Shown here in pieces: positions 7,970 through 17,024 of a stretch of DNA of 64,000 nucleotides. The position numbers and the translations under genes are program-made. Numbering within the stretch: the stretch's first letter is position 1; each line of letters begins with the position of its first letter. This stretch comes from Mucilaginibacter sp. OK098 (GTDB taxonomy: Bacteria > Bacteroidota > Bacteroidia > Sphingobacteriales > Sphingobacteriaceae): positions 261,503 to 325,502 of the forward strand of contig NZ_FRCM01000006.1 of assembly GCF_900142915.1 (NCBI RefSeq), written 5' to 3'. Below the pieces are notes generated by a model. The model was not told the origin of the DNA and ran no database searches. It saw only the letters and a program-made list of their open reading frames with translations.

Positions 7970-7972
7970 GCC

Positions 7973-8482
7973 ATGAATTTATATCAAAGTTTGGGATACC
8001 TGGTATTGGGCAGCCGGTTACGGCGGCTGAGCGAGGGTTTCCTGGCAGAAATTAACCGGGCTTACCAAAATGAGGGGATCGACTTTGATGCCAGCTGGTT
8101 CCCGGTGTTTTACTTATTATCGAAAAATAATTCCCTATCTATAAAGGAGTTAAGCGAGCAAACCGAGGTTTCGCACCCGGCAGCAAGTCAGCTTATAACT
8201 AATCTTAAAAACAAAAAGCTGGTAACCAGCGCTACCTGTGCCGATGATGGCCGCAGGCAGCTGGTGCAGCTAACAGATAGTGGCAGGGAACTGCTTACGC
8301 AGATCTTACCAATTTGGGATGCCATATTATTAGCTATGGATGATGTACTTTCAAATGATGAGGCTTGCAAACAGCTATTGCCGAGTATCAGTGCGTTAGA
8401 GAATGCGTTCCGCTCGGCCAACCTTGCTGATAGGATCAGCGATAAACTGAATATAGAATTAAAAGCCGAAGCACATGAGTAA
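7973..8482 (+). CDS. MarR-family regulator of the hut operon
   Basis: A 169-residue winged-helix protein. Residues about 45-105 hold the MarR DNA-binding core (LSIKELSEQTEVSHPAASQLITNLKNKKLV, then the wing DDGRRQLVQLTDSG). It is the first gene of the histidine-utilisation operon and overlaps hutH by 8 bp, so it very probably represses the operon in the absence of histidine or urocanate. Proteobacteria and Bacillus use HutC (GntR) or HutP instead; a MarR-type controller is a distinct arrangement. The effector is not visible in the sequence. Confidence 0.88.
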   Translation: MNLYQSLGYLVLGSRLRRLSEGFLAEINRAYQNEGIDFDASWFPVFYLLSKNNSLSIKELSEQTEVSHPAASQLITNLKNKKLVTSATCADDGRRQLVQLTDSGRELLTQILPIWDAILLAMDDVLSNDEACKQLLPSISALENAFRSANLADRISDKLNIELKAEAHE

Positions 8483-10034
8483 CATTTTTAACTATGGCAG
8501 CAGCCATTTAACTATCGGCACCTGCCTTGACATTGCAAGCGGGAAAGTTAAAGGTGTTATCGATACTGAAGCAGCTGAAAAGATCCGGTCATCATGGCGC
8601 GAGGTTGAAAAAATAGTTCATGCGCAGCACCCTGTTTACGGGATAAATACAGGTTTCGGGCCATTATGCGATACCCGGATTTCGGAAGCTGATACTTCCC
8701 TGCTGCAAAGCAACCTTTTAAAAAGTCATAGCGTTGGTGTGGGCAATCCCATCCCGCAGGAAATAGCAAAGCTGATGATGATCAGCAAGGTGCAGGCGTT
8801 AACACAGGGCTTTTCAGGTATCGCGTTAGCAACACTTGAACGCATTATCTGGCATATTGATAATAATATTACCCCTATAGTGCCCGAAAAAGGTTCTGTT
8901 GGCGCTTCCGGTGATCTTGCCCCCTTAGCCCACCTGTTTTTGCCCTTGATAGGTTTTGGCGAGGTTTATGAAAATGGCGAGCGCTTACCCGCAGCTAAAG
9001 TATTAGCAAAGCATAATTTACAGCCACTAATTCTTGGGCCAAAAGAAGGACTTGCCTTAATAAACGGCACACAATTTATCCTGGCATTTGCCATAAAAGC
9101 AGTGCAGCGTTTAAATGATGCCTTGAACCGCGCCGATTTAATCGGTGCGATATCGCTGGAAGGGCTGATGGGCTCCGCTCGTCCATTCGATGAAAGGCTG
9201 CACCAGTTGCGCCCTTATAAAGGCACTAAACTGGTTGCCAAACGCCTGCATACCTTATTAAAAGATTCGGAGATCTGCAACTCGCATGTTAATTGCGACA
9301 GGGTGCAGGACCCCTACTCGCTGCGTTGTATGCCACAGGTACATGGCGCATCACGCAATGCCTGGCTACATCTGAAAGAATTGACAGAGATCGAATTGAA
9401 TTCGGTTACCGATAACCCCATTGTTTTTAATGCTGAAGATACCATCAGCGGGGGTAATTTCCACGGGCAGCCTTTAGCCATGGTGCTTGATTATGCCACG
9501 ATCGCGACAGCAGAATTGGGTAATATTGCCGACAGACGCTGTTACTTAATGAGCGAAGGAAGGTACGGCCTACCGAAACTATTAACCAATAATGCGGGCT
9601 TAAACTCTGGTTTAATGATCCCGCAATACACAACGGCGGCATTGGTTACCGAAAATAAAACATTATGTTTCCCGGCAAGTGCAGATAGCGTGCCTACCTC
9701 ATTAGGGCAGGAGGACCATGTTTCCATGGGCTCTATCAGCGGGCGCAAGCTAAACCAGGTGATTGATAACCTGGAATATATCCAGGCTATTGAGTTGCTT
9801 TATGCTTCGCAGGCAATGGATTTCAGGCGACCGCTTAAATCAACTCCTGTTGTGGAAGCCTGCCATGCACTGGTGCGTGAACGGGTACCACATATTGGAG
9901 ACGACAGGATCTTTGCCGATGATATTAACGCCTTACATCAGATAGTTACCGATGGCACATTTTTAACAATTGCCAACAATACAGCAATAGCTCACCATAT
10001 TAATTTGAACGATGACGAATTCGGAATTTATTAA
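8475..10034 (+). CDS. hutH: Histidine ammonia-lyase
   Basis: This 519-residue enzyme removes ammonia from L-histidine to give urocanate, the first step of histidine breakdown, in the cytoplasm. The Ala-Ser-Gly triad that cyclises to the MIO prosthetic group is at residues 144-146 (GSVGASGDLAPLAH). The conserved YGINTGFGPL segment (about 55-64) and the QDPYSLRC-type segment (VQDPYSLRCMPQVHG) are present. It overlaps marR by 8 bp and hutU by 23 bp, showing tight operon coupling. Its length is slightly above the usual 500-510. Confidence 0.97.
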   Translation: MSNIFNYGSSHLTIGTCLDIASGKVKGVIDTEAAEKIRSSWREVEKIVHAQHPVYGINTGFGPLCDTRISEADTSLLQSNLLKSHSVGVGNPIPQEIAKLMMISKVQALTQGFSGIALATLERIIWHIDNNITPIVPEKGSVGASGDLAPLAHLFLPLIGFGEVYENGERLPAAKVLAKHNLQPLILGPKEGLALINGTQFILAFAIKAVQRLNDALNRADLIGAISLEGLMGSARPFDERLHQLRPYKGTKLVAKRLHTLLKDSEICNSHVNCDRVQDPYSLRCMPQVHGASRNAWLHLKELTEIELNSVTDNPIVFNAEDTISGGNFHGQPLAMVLDYATIATAELGNIADRRCYLMSEGRYGLPKLLTNNAGLNSGLMIPQYTTAALVTENKTLCFPASADSVPTSLGQEDHVSMGSISGRKLNQVIDNLEYIQAIELLYASQAMDFRRPLKSTPVVEACHALVRERVPHIGDDRIFADDINALHQIVTDGTFLTIANNTAIAHHINLNDDEFGIY

Positions 10035-11685
10035 AACCTACGCAACTCACCCGGTGTACAAGGCGCCGCGCGGGATGCAGCTGCATGCTAAAAGCTGGCA
10101 AACAGAGGCCCCATTACGGATGCTGCTCAACAACCTTGACGGGCAGGTTGCCGAAAACCCGGATGAACTGGTAGTTTATGGCGGCATAGGCCAGGCTGCC
10201 CGGAACCCGGAAGCATTGCGCAAAATAATTGAACTGCTGCTTGAGCTGGATGAACACCATTCGTTACTGGTGCAATCGGGTAAGCCTGTGGGCATTATCC
10301 GGAGCCACCCGGAAGCCCCGCGTGTGCTGATTGCCAACAGCAATTTAGTGCCTGCCTGGGCAAATTGGGAGCACTTTAATGAGCTAAGGTCAAAAGGCCT
10401 GATGATGTATGGGCAAATGACTGCCGGCAGCTGGATCTATATTGGTACACAAGGTATTTTACAGGGCACCTACGAAACATTTGTAGAAGCAGGCCGCCAG
10501 CATTTTAATAATGACCTTACCGGTAAGCTGATCGTTAGCGCAGGCATTGGCGGCATGGGTGGTGCACAGCCACTAGCCGCAACCATGGCAGGCGCTGTAT
10601 TTTTAGGGGCAGATGTTGATGAAACCCGCATTCAGAAACGACTGGACAGCCAATACATCGATAAAATGACCCACAGCTACGAAGAAGCAATTACCTGGGT
10701 TAAAGATGCAATGGCAAAAGGCGAAACGTTATCGGTAGGATTAGTGAGCGATGCCGGCGATATGCTGGAAAGACTGTTGAAGGACAATTTTATTCCCGAT
10801 ATGCTTACCGACCAAACCTCGGCCCACGATCCGCTGAATGGTTATATCCCAAATGGCTTATCATTAACACTGGCATCAGTATTAAGAAAAACTGATCCCA
10901 TCGAATATAAAAGGCTCTCTTTAGCCAGCATGGCCAGGCATGTAGGCCTAATGCTGCAATTACAAAAACGCGGCGCAATAACCTTTGATTATGGCAACAA
11001 CCTGCGCGAATTTGCAAGGCAGGGCGGTGAAGAAGATGCATTTAACTTCCCCGGCTTTACCCCGGCTTATATCCGTCCGCTCTTTTGCGAGGGCAAGGGG
11101 CCGTTCAGGTGGGTAGCCTTATCAGGCGATCCGGAAGATATTTTCACAACCGACCGTGCCCTGATGGAGTTGTTCCCGGATGATAAGCCATTGATAAAAT
11201 GGCTTAAAAATGCACAGGAAAAGATCTCGTTTCAGGGTTTGCCCGCACGCATTTGCTGGCTGGGCATGGGCGACAGGGAAAAAGCTGGTTTAATGTTTAA
11301 CGAACTTGTAAAAACTGGTAAAGTAAAAGGCCCGATAGTAATAGGCCGTGACCATTTGGACTGTGGCTCGGTAGCATCGCCAAACCGGGAAACGGAATCG
11401 ATGAAAGATGGTTCGGATGCGGTATCAGACTGGCCGTTACTTAACCTGATGGCTAACACGGCAGGTGGCGCAACATGGGTATCATTCCACCATGGTGGCG
11501 GTGTGGGTATGGGTTATTCGCAGCATGCTGGCATGGTTGTTTTAGCTGATGGAACAGACAGGGCGACAACCTGTTTAAGTAGGGTGCTTTATAATGACCC
11601 TGCAATGGGCATTTTCAGACATGCGGATGCGGGATATGATAAGGCAGAAGAATGGGCGGAGAGATTTGATTTGAAAGTTTGGTAA
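10012..11685 (+). CDS. hutU: Urocanate hydratase
   Basis: At 557 residues it has the usual length. The enzyme adds water to urocanate to give imidazolonepropionate, using a tightly bound NAD+. Conserved segments include YGGIGQAARN near residue 55, GIGGMGGAQPLAATMAG, GRDHLDCGSVASPNRETESM with the family's catalytic-region cysteine, and GGATWVSFHHGGGVGMGYSQHAG. The start inside hutH (MTNSEFIKTY) gives the expected N terminus. A 190-bp gap with a repeat element separates it from hutI. Confidence 0.97.
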   Translation: MTNSEFIKTYATHPVYKAPRGMQLHAKSWQTEAPLRMLLNNLDGQVAENPDELVVYGGIGQAARNPEALRKIIELLLELDEHHSLLVQSGKPVGIIRSHPEAPRVLIANSNLVPAWANWEHFNELRSKGLMMYGQMTAGSWIYIGTQGILQGTYETFVEAGRQHFNNDLTGKLIVSAGIGGMGGAQPLAATMAGAVFLGADVDETRIQKRLDSQYIDKMTHSYEEAITWVKDAMAKGETLSVGLVSDAGDMLERLLKDNFIPDMLTDQTSAHDPLNGYIPNGLSLTLASVLRKTDPIEYKRLSLASMARHVGLMLQLQKRGAITFDYGNNLREFARQGGEEDAFNFPGFTPAYIRPLFCEGKGPFRWVALSGDPEDIFTTDRALMELFPDDKPLIKWLKNAQEKISFQGLPARICWLGMGDREKAGLMFNELVKTGKVKGPIVIGRDHLDCGSVASPNRETESMKDGSDAVSDWPLLNLMANTAGGATWVSFHHGGGVGMGYSQHAGMVVLADGTDRATTCLSRVLYNDPAMGIFRHADAGYDKAEEWAERFDLKVW

Positions 11686-11689
11686 GAGA

Positions 11690-11730
11690 GAAGAGGTGAA
11701 AGGTAAAAGCTGAAAGGCGAAAGGTAAAAT
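11690..11730. repeat. GAAAGG word repeat after hutU
   Basis: A run of near-repeats GTGAAAGGTAAAAGCTGAAAGGCGAAAGGTAAA follows the hutU stop. The same words reappear at the truA stop (32410-32437). Confidence 0.65.
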
Positions 11731-11740
11731 ATACATCTTT

Positions 11741-11851
11741 GTCATTGCGAGGAACGAAGCAACCGCGGACTTTACAGAGCGAACAAAAAAGTGTAAAACC
11801 TGCAAAGCGTAATTGCAACTTTCGCGGTTGCCACGCTGCGCTCGCAATGAC
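11741..11851. repeat. GTCATTGCGAGG palindromic element, copy 1
   Basis: The ends are inverted: GTCATTGCGAG at 11741-11751 and CTCGCAATGAC at 11841-11851, with CAACCGCG (11760-11767) against CGCGGTTG (11823-11830) further in. The left arm holds GAACGAAG, while the right arm differs there, so pairing is interrupted. The interior of about 50 bp is unrelated to that of copy 2 at 45896-46045. The form resembles REP/MITE-like elements; no transposase is nearby. Confidence 0.85.
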
Positions 11852-11875
11852 AAAATTTATAAATATTAGGTATCA

Positions 11876-13084
11876 ATGAAAATACTCCACGGCCCCTTTA
11901 CTCAAATCCTGCCCCTAACTGGCTTGCCTTTAAAGGGCGCTTTGAAGGATTATCAGCTCCAAATCATTCCTGATGGCGGGATTATGGTTGAAAACGGATT
12001 GATACTAGCTGTTGGCGATTTTGAAACATTGCGCAAACAAAACCTATCGGCACAAATAAATGAAACTAAAGGTGATAGCGTGCTGCTACCAGGCTTTATT
12101 GATTGCCATACCCATATTTGTTTTGCCGGCAGCAGGGCTAAAGATTACGCCATGCGGATCCAGGGAAAAACTTACCTGGAGATTGCCAAAGCAGGCGGCG
12201 GCATCTGGGATTCCGTCAACCAAACCCGTGCAGCTGATGAAGCATTATTAACCGAACTATTATTAAAAAGAATTGAGCGCCATTTAGCTGAAGGGGTTAC
12301 CACCATTGAGGTTAAAAGCGGCTATGGCTTATCTGTTGAACAGGAACTGAAACAGCTGAGAGCCATCAAAGCGGCATCAACCCAAACAAAAGCCAGCCTG
12401 GTTGCTACCTGCTTAGCAGCGCACATGGTTCCGAAAGATTTTAATGGGAGTCAAAGTGAGTATTTGAAGCATGTTTTAACCGATCTGCTTCCCATCATCA
12501 AAAAAGAAGACCTGGCTAACCGGGTTGATATCTTTATTGAGGAAAGCGCTTTTAATGCCGAAAATGCTACCATCTACCTAACCAAAGCCAAACAAATGGG
12601 TTTTGACATAACTGTTCATGCCGACCAGTTTACAACAAGCGGCAGTAAAGTAGCCGTAAATGTTGGCGCTGTTTCTGCCGATCATTTGGAAGCCAGCCGT
12701 GATGAAGAAATAAAATTATTAGGCAATTCAAATACCGTAGCAGTAACTTTACCCGGCGCATCGCTGGGTTTGGGGATGCCTTATGCACCTGCACGGAAGC
12801 TGCTTGATGCCGGAGCTTGCCTTGCCATTGCCAGCGACTGGAACCCAGGCTCTGCCCCCATGGGCGACCTGCTGATGCAAGCTGCCGTAATGAGCGCTGC
12901 TGAAAAGCTGAGCGCTGCCGAGGTATTTGCCGGATTAACTTATCGCGCTGCAAAGGCTTTGAATTTAACAGACCGGGGGATATTGGCTGCTGGAATGCGG
13001 GCAGATTTACAGGTGTATCCTACCAACGACTACAAGGAAATTCTATATCATCAGGGAAAGCTTAGATCACAGATTGTACGCTGA
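11876..13084 (+). CDS. hutI: Imidazolonepropionase
   Basis: A 402-residue metal-dependent amidohydrolase that opens the imidazolone ring to N-formimino-L-glutamate. The HTH metal-binding motif is in GFIDCHTHICFAGSRAKDY (about residues 75-93), and later ligands are in VHADQFTTSG and SDWNPGSAP. The EVKSGYGL segment is characteristic of HutI rather than of other amidohydrolases. It follows hutU after a repeat-filled gap and precedes ftcD, completing the route to formiminoglutamate. Confidence 0.96.
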   Translation: MKILHGPFTQILPLTGLPLKGALKDYQLQIIPDGGIMVENGLILAVGDFETLRKQNLSAQINETKGDSVLLPGFIDCHTHICFAGSRAKDYAMRIQGKTYLEIAKAGGGIWDSVNQTRAADEALLTELLLKRIERHLAEGVTTIEVKSGYGLSVEQELKQLRAIKAASTQTKASLVATCLAAHMVPKDFNGSQSEYLKHVLTDLLPIIKKEDLANRVDIFIEESAFNAENATIYLTKAKQMGFDITVHADQFTTSGSKVAVNVGAVSADHLEASRDEEIKLLGNSNTVAVTLPGASLGLGMPYAPARKLLDAGACLAIASDWNPGSAPMGDLLMQAAVMSAAEKLSAAEVFAGLTYRAAKALNLTDRGILAAGMRADLQVYPTNDYKEILYHQGKLRSQIVR

Positions 13085-13122
13085 TGTTTTTGATGAAACA
13101 GATTATAAAATATTTGAGGCTA

Positions 13123-13153
13123 GATTTGACAACTTTTGAAAAGTTGTCAAATC
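13123..13153. repeat. 31-bp near-perfect hairpin between hutI and ftcD
   Basis: Arms of 15 bases, GATTTGACAACTTTT and AAAAGTTGTCAAATC, flank a single central G. It follows the hutI stop by about 40 bp and lacks a long T run, so it is more likely an RNA-stability hairpin or a mobile palindrome than a terminator. Next to it (13165-13198) are CCAATGAC words that run up to and include the ftcD start codon. Confidence 0.8.
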
Positions 13154-13193
13154 TTCCCATCTAACCAAACCAATGACTAATAACAACTGACCA

Positions 13194-14879
13194 ATGACCA
13201 AATTAATCGAATGCGTTCCAAATTTCTCCGAAGGTGTAAACCTTGATATTATTAAACAGATCACCAACGAGGTTGAATCTGTTGAGGGTGTAAGGTTGCT
13301 GAATGTTGACCCGGGTAAGGCCACCAACCGTACAGTGGTAACTTTTGTGGGCGAACCGGCAAAGGTTATTGAGGCTGCTTTTTTGGCAATAAAAAAGGCC
13401 GGTGAGCTGATTGATATGAGTAAGCATAAGGGCGAACACCCAAGGATGGGCGCAACAGATGTTTGTCCGCTGATCCCTATTGCCAATATCAGCATGGAAG
13501 AAACCGCGGAATATGCAAAGCAATTAGCCAAGCGGGTTGGTGAGGAATTGGGCATCCCTGCTTACTTATATGAACATGCCCAGGCCGATAAAAAGCGTAA
13601 TAACCTGTCGGTGATCCGGGCGGGTGAATATGAAGGCTTTTTTAAGAAGATAAAATTACCGGAGTGGAAACCTGATTTCGGTCCTGCGGAATTTGATGCC
13701 AAACGCGGGGCAACCGTAATTGGTGCGCGCGATTTTTTGATCGCCTACAACGTAAATTTAAATACCACCAGTACCCGAAGGGCAAATTCTATCGCCTTTG
13801 ATGTACGCGAAGCAGGCCGGGTAATGCGCGAGGGCGACCCTGTAAACGGCAAGATAATAAACGATGAAAACGGCAAGCCAAAATCAATCCCAGGTTCATT
13901 AAAGTCGGTAAAGGCTATAGGCTGGTATATTGAGGAGTATGGCATAGCGCAGATCTCCATGAACCTCACCAATATTGAAGTTACCCCTTTACACATAGCA
14001 TTTGATGAAGTTTGCACCAAAGCAGCCGAGCGCGGCATGCGGGTAACCGGCAGTGAGCTGGTAGGCCTGATCCCCTTAAAAGCAATGCTTGATGCCGGAA
14101 AATACTTCCTGCTAAAACAACAACGTTCAGTTGGGGTAAGTGAGAAAGAGCTGATCAAGATCGCCATAAAATCAATGGGTTTATCGGAGCTATCGCCTTT
14201 TGTTCCCGAAGAAAGGATCATTGAATATTTACTGAAAGACAAAGCATCATCCAAACTGGCCTCTATGACCTTGGTTGAGTTTGCTGATGAAACAGCGAGT
14301 GAAAGTCCGGCGCCGGGTGGTGGTTCAATATCTGCCTATATCGGTGCTTTAGGCGCGGCATTGGCAACCATGGTGGCAAACCTTTCATCGCACAAAAAAG
14401 GCTGGGACAACCGCTGGGAAGAGTTCAGCAGCTGGGCGGAAAAAGGGCAACAGTATAAAGATGAGCTGATAAGATTGGTTGATTTGGATACCACCGCTTT
14501 TAATAAAATAATGGAAGCGTTCAGTTTGTCAAAAGCTACAGAAGAAGAAAAAGCCGCAAGGGATAAAGCCATCCAGGATGCTACCCATTATGCCATTGAA
14601 ATTCCTTTTAAAGTAATGCAGGCGGCATACGGCAGCTTAACAGTTATAAAAGCTATGGCCGAAACCGGTAATCCAAACTCCGTAACCGATGCCGGTGTGG
14701 CAGCACTTTGCGCCCGCAGCGCAGTGATAGGTGCTTTTATGAATGTGAAGATCAATGCATCCGGCTATAAGGATAAGGATTATGTTGCTAAGGTTATTAC
14801 TGATGGCAGTGAATTAGAGCAGAAAGCTGTTGAGTTGGAGGGGGAGGTTATTGCACTGGTGAATAGCAAGATTGTTTAA
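13194..14879 (+). CDS. ftcD: Bifunctional glutamate formimidoyltransferase / formimidoyltetrahydrofolate cyclodeaminase
   Basis: A 561-residue fusion. Residues 1 to about 330 are the formiminotransferase N and C subdomains (IECVPNFSEG, GEHPRMGATDVCPL), which move the formimino group from formiminoglutamate to tetrahydrofolate, releasing glutamate. Residues about 350-560 are the cyclodeaminase (TASESPAPGGGSISAYIGALGAAL), which then releases ammonia to give 5,10-methenyl-THF. The fused form matches the animal FTCD arrangement and is common in Bacteroidota. It ends the hut operon. The start ATG lies in a run of CCAATGAC words. Confidence 0.96.
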   Translation: MTKLIECVPNFSEGVNLDIIKQITNEVESVEGVRLLNVDPGKATNRTVVTFVGEPAKVIEAAFLAIKKAGELIDMSKHKGEHPRMGATDVCPLIPIANISMEETAEYAKQLAKRVGEELGIPAYLYEHAQADKKRNNLSVIRAGEYEGFFKKIKLPEWKPDFGPAEFDAKRGATVIGARDFLIAYNVNLNTTSTRRANSIAFDVREAGRVMREGDPVNGKIINDENGKPKSIPGSLKSVKAIGWYIEEYGIAQISMNLTNIEVTPLHIAFDEVCTKAAERGMRVTGSELVGLIPLKAMLDAGKYFLLKQQRSVGVSEKELIKIAIKSMGLSELSPFVPEERIIEYLLKDKASSKLASMTLVEFADETASESPAPGGGSISAYIGALGAALATMVANLSSHKKGWDNRWEEFSSWAEKGQQYKDELIRLVDLDTTAFNKIMEAFSLSKATEEEKAARDKAIQDATHYAIEIPFKVMQAAYGSLTVIKAMAETGNPNSVTDAGVAALCARSAVIGAFMNVKINASGYKDKDYVAKVITDGSELEQKAVELEGEVIALVNSKIV

Positions 14880-15374
14880 TTTAATGTGAGGTCGATATAA
14901 TTAATAATGGAACATGTTGATTGTCAGTCATTTACAACCACCCGATCCCTGGTAAATAGTTAAACAATTGATAACCAGCATGTTTCACAGCGTTCCGCGT
15001 GTTCCGCGTGTAAAAATGGAACGCTTTGCCGGCTGTGTAACCTGCCGGCAGTATTCCCTTTAAAGGGCCTGCATCACTATCAGTCTGCTAAATGTGTGGA
15101 AGGAATTTCCCGAAAATTACTTAATTATTTGATAATCAATACATTAATTAGTTGTAAAAACAAAAGTAATTGATAATGAGCGTGTTTCACAGCGTTCCGG
15201 GTGTTCCGTGTAAAAATGGAACGCTTTGCCAGCATTGCCGAGGTCCCACACCCGACAACACGGTATTCATGTTTATCTCTATTCTACCGACGTTTAACCC
15301 CGGGTGATTATCTTAACTTTAATTTGATGATTTGACAATTAGATGATTTGAAAATGGGTAGCTTTATAAGGATA
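14880..15374. other. Gene-free region between ftcD and the peptide-binding lipoprotein
   Basis: No gene is seen in about 495 bp. It holds the duplicated element described separately at 14966-15030 and 15168-15230, an AT-rich stretch between the copies, and the left arm of the inverted repeat that enters the next gene. Confidence 0.6.
14966..15230. repeat. Pair of about 64-bp direct repeats, each with an internal hairpin
   Basis: Copies at 14966-15030 and 15168-15230 share AATTGATAA, then TGTTTCACAGCGTTCCG, then GTGTAAAAATGGAACGCTTTGCC, with a few differences and one 2-base length change. Within each copy AGCGTTCC pairs with GGAACGCT. The 140 bp between the copies is AT-rich and gene-free. 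Confidence 0.85.
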
Positions 15375-15404
15375 ATGAAGCAGCAAATTTTCAAATCATC
15401 TAAT
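15338..15404. repeat. 18-bp inverted repeat across the start of the peptide-binding lipoprotein gene
   Basis: ATTAGATGATTTGAAAAT (15338-15355) is exactly complementary to 15387-15404. The right arm lies inside the gene and encodes part of its signal peptide; further ATCATCTAATC words follow it. The start codon sits in the loop. Confidence 0.85.
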
Positions 15405-17024
15405 CATCTAATCTTCAAATTACTATTCCTCATACTATTCATTTCCTGCAACACAAATTCCACATCCACCAAAAAAACAATCTTCAACATTAACCTTGAT
15501 GAAGGCCTGAGCTCGCTCGATCCGGCATTTGCACGGAACCAGTTCAGTATCTGGATGGATAACCAGATTTATAACGGGTTGGTTCAGATTGACGACAGCC
15601 TTAAAACCAGGCCCTGTATTGCCAAAAGCTGGGAGATCTCTGCCGATGGCCTTTCTTATACCTTTCATTTACGTAAAGATGTGCATTTTCATGACGATCC
15701 GTTGTTTGCAAACGGGCAGGGCCGTATTGTTGTAGCTAATGATTTTGTTTACAGTTTCCACAGGCTTATTGATCCGAAAGTGGCATCATCGGGCTCGTGG
15801 ATCTTTAGCGACAAGGTATGTGACAATCCCTTTATTGCTGTAAATGACAGCACCTTTCGCATCAAGCTAAGGCAGCCCTTCCCGCCGCTGTTAAGCATGC
15901 TTACCGCGCAATATTGCTCGGTTGTGCCGCATGAGGTGGTTGATCATTACTGGAAGGATTTCAGGCAGCACCCTATCGGTACCGGCCCTTTTAAGTTTAA
16001 ATACTGGAAAGAGGGCCAGGTGATGGTTTTACTGAAGAATGAAAAGTATTGGGAAAAAGATAAAGACGGAAGTCCCCTGCCCCATTTAGATGCGGTGAGA
16101 GCAACCTTTATCGGCGACAAGCAAACCGCCTTTATGGAATTCATTAGTAAAAAGCTTGATTTTTTAAATGACATTGACGGCAGCTATCGCGATGATATCC
16201 TCACCAAAGCAGGCGCTATCACTCAAAAATATAAAGGAAAATTCACTTTAAACACCGGGCCATTCCTCAACACCATTTACCTGGGGATATTGGTCGACAG
16301 CAGCCTGGCAATAGTAAAGTCGTCGCCATTGCGAAAGTTAAAAATAAGGCAGGCCATTAACTATGCTATCGACAAAGAAAAAATGATCAAATACCTGCGC
16401 AACAGCATGGGCACTCCCGGCACAGCGGGCTTTATCCCCATGGGCATGCCTGGCTTTGATGCGGCAAAGGTTAAAGGGTACAGCTACAATCCTGAAAAAT
16501 CAAGACAGCTGTTAAAAGAGGCCGGCTATCCAAATTGCAAAGGCCTGCCTGAAATTGTGCTGCATACCACCGTAGGTTACCGCGGACTGATAGAATATGT
16601 ACAAGGCCAACTGGACAGAGTGGGCATTAAAACCAGCGTTGAAATAACGCAGGGTGCCAGTCTGCGCGAGCTGGTATCAAAAAATGGCGTCAACTTTTTT
16701 TACGGCACCTGGATAGCCGATTACCCTGACGCTGAAAATTACTTATCCGTATTTTACTCAAAAAACAAGATCCCTTTTGGCCCCAATTATACAGGCTTTA
16801 ACAATAAACAGTTCGATGCCCTTTTTGAGCAGGCTTACCATGAAGTAAACGATGAAAAACGCTTCTCTATTTACCGGCAAATGGATAACCTGGTTATGCA
16901 ACAATCGCCTGTGGTGATATTGTATTATGATAAGCGGGTTAACCTTTATCAAAATAACATATCAGGCTACAGCGTTAACGGGCAAAATTTGCTGGTGCTG
17001 AAAAGGGTGGTGAAGGCCCCCTAG
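15375..17024 (+). CDS. Peptide ABC transporter substrate-binding lipoprotein (SBP_bac_5 / OppA-DppA family)
   Basis: From the ATG at 15375 (MKQQIFKSS) the protein has 549 residues. Starts a few codons upstream (TTG 15348, ATG 15354) are possible but lengthen the signal peptide. A lipoprotein signal ends LILFISC. Family segments are LDEGLSSLDPAFARNQ, the ISADGLSYTFHLRKDVHFHD block and GTGPFKFKYWKEGQ. Such proteins capture oligopeptides for ABC importers. No permease or ATPase genes are adjacent. The N-terminal signal peptide is partly encoded by an inverted repeat and the last codons and TAG stop by another repeat family, both unusual. Confidence 0.9.
   Translation: MKQQIFKSSNHLIFKLLFLILFISCNTNSTSTKKTIFNINLDEGLSSLDPAFARNQFSIWMDNQIYNGLVQIDDSLKTRPCIAKSWEISADGLSYTFHLRKDVHFHDDPLFANGQGRIVVANDFVYSFHRLIDPKVASSGSWIFSDKVCDNPFIAVNDSTFRIKLRQPFPPLLSMLTAQYCSVVPHEVVDHYWKDFRQHPIGTGPFKFKYWKEGQVMVLLKNEKYWEKDKDGSPLPHLDAVRATFIGDKQTAFMEFISKKLDFLNDIDGSYRDDILTKAGAITQKYKGKFTLNTGPFLNTIYLGILVDSSLAIVKSSPLRKLKIRQAINYAIDKEKMIKYLRNSMGTPGTAGFIPMGMPGFDAAKVKGYSYNPEKSRQLLKEAGYPNCKGLPEIVLHTTVGYRGLIEYVQGQLDRVGIKTSVEITQGASLRELVSKNGVNFFYGTWIADYPDAENYLSVFYSKNKIPFGPNYTGFNNKQFDALFEQAYHEVNDEKRFSIYRQMDNLVMQQSPVVILYYDKRVNLYQNNISGYSVNGQNLLVLKRVVKAP

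Noticed and set aside
11741..11851. Insertion sequence
   Set aside because: There is no transposase frame; the element is only about 110 bp.
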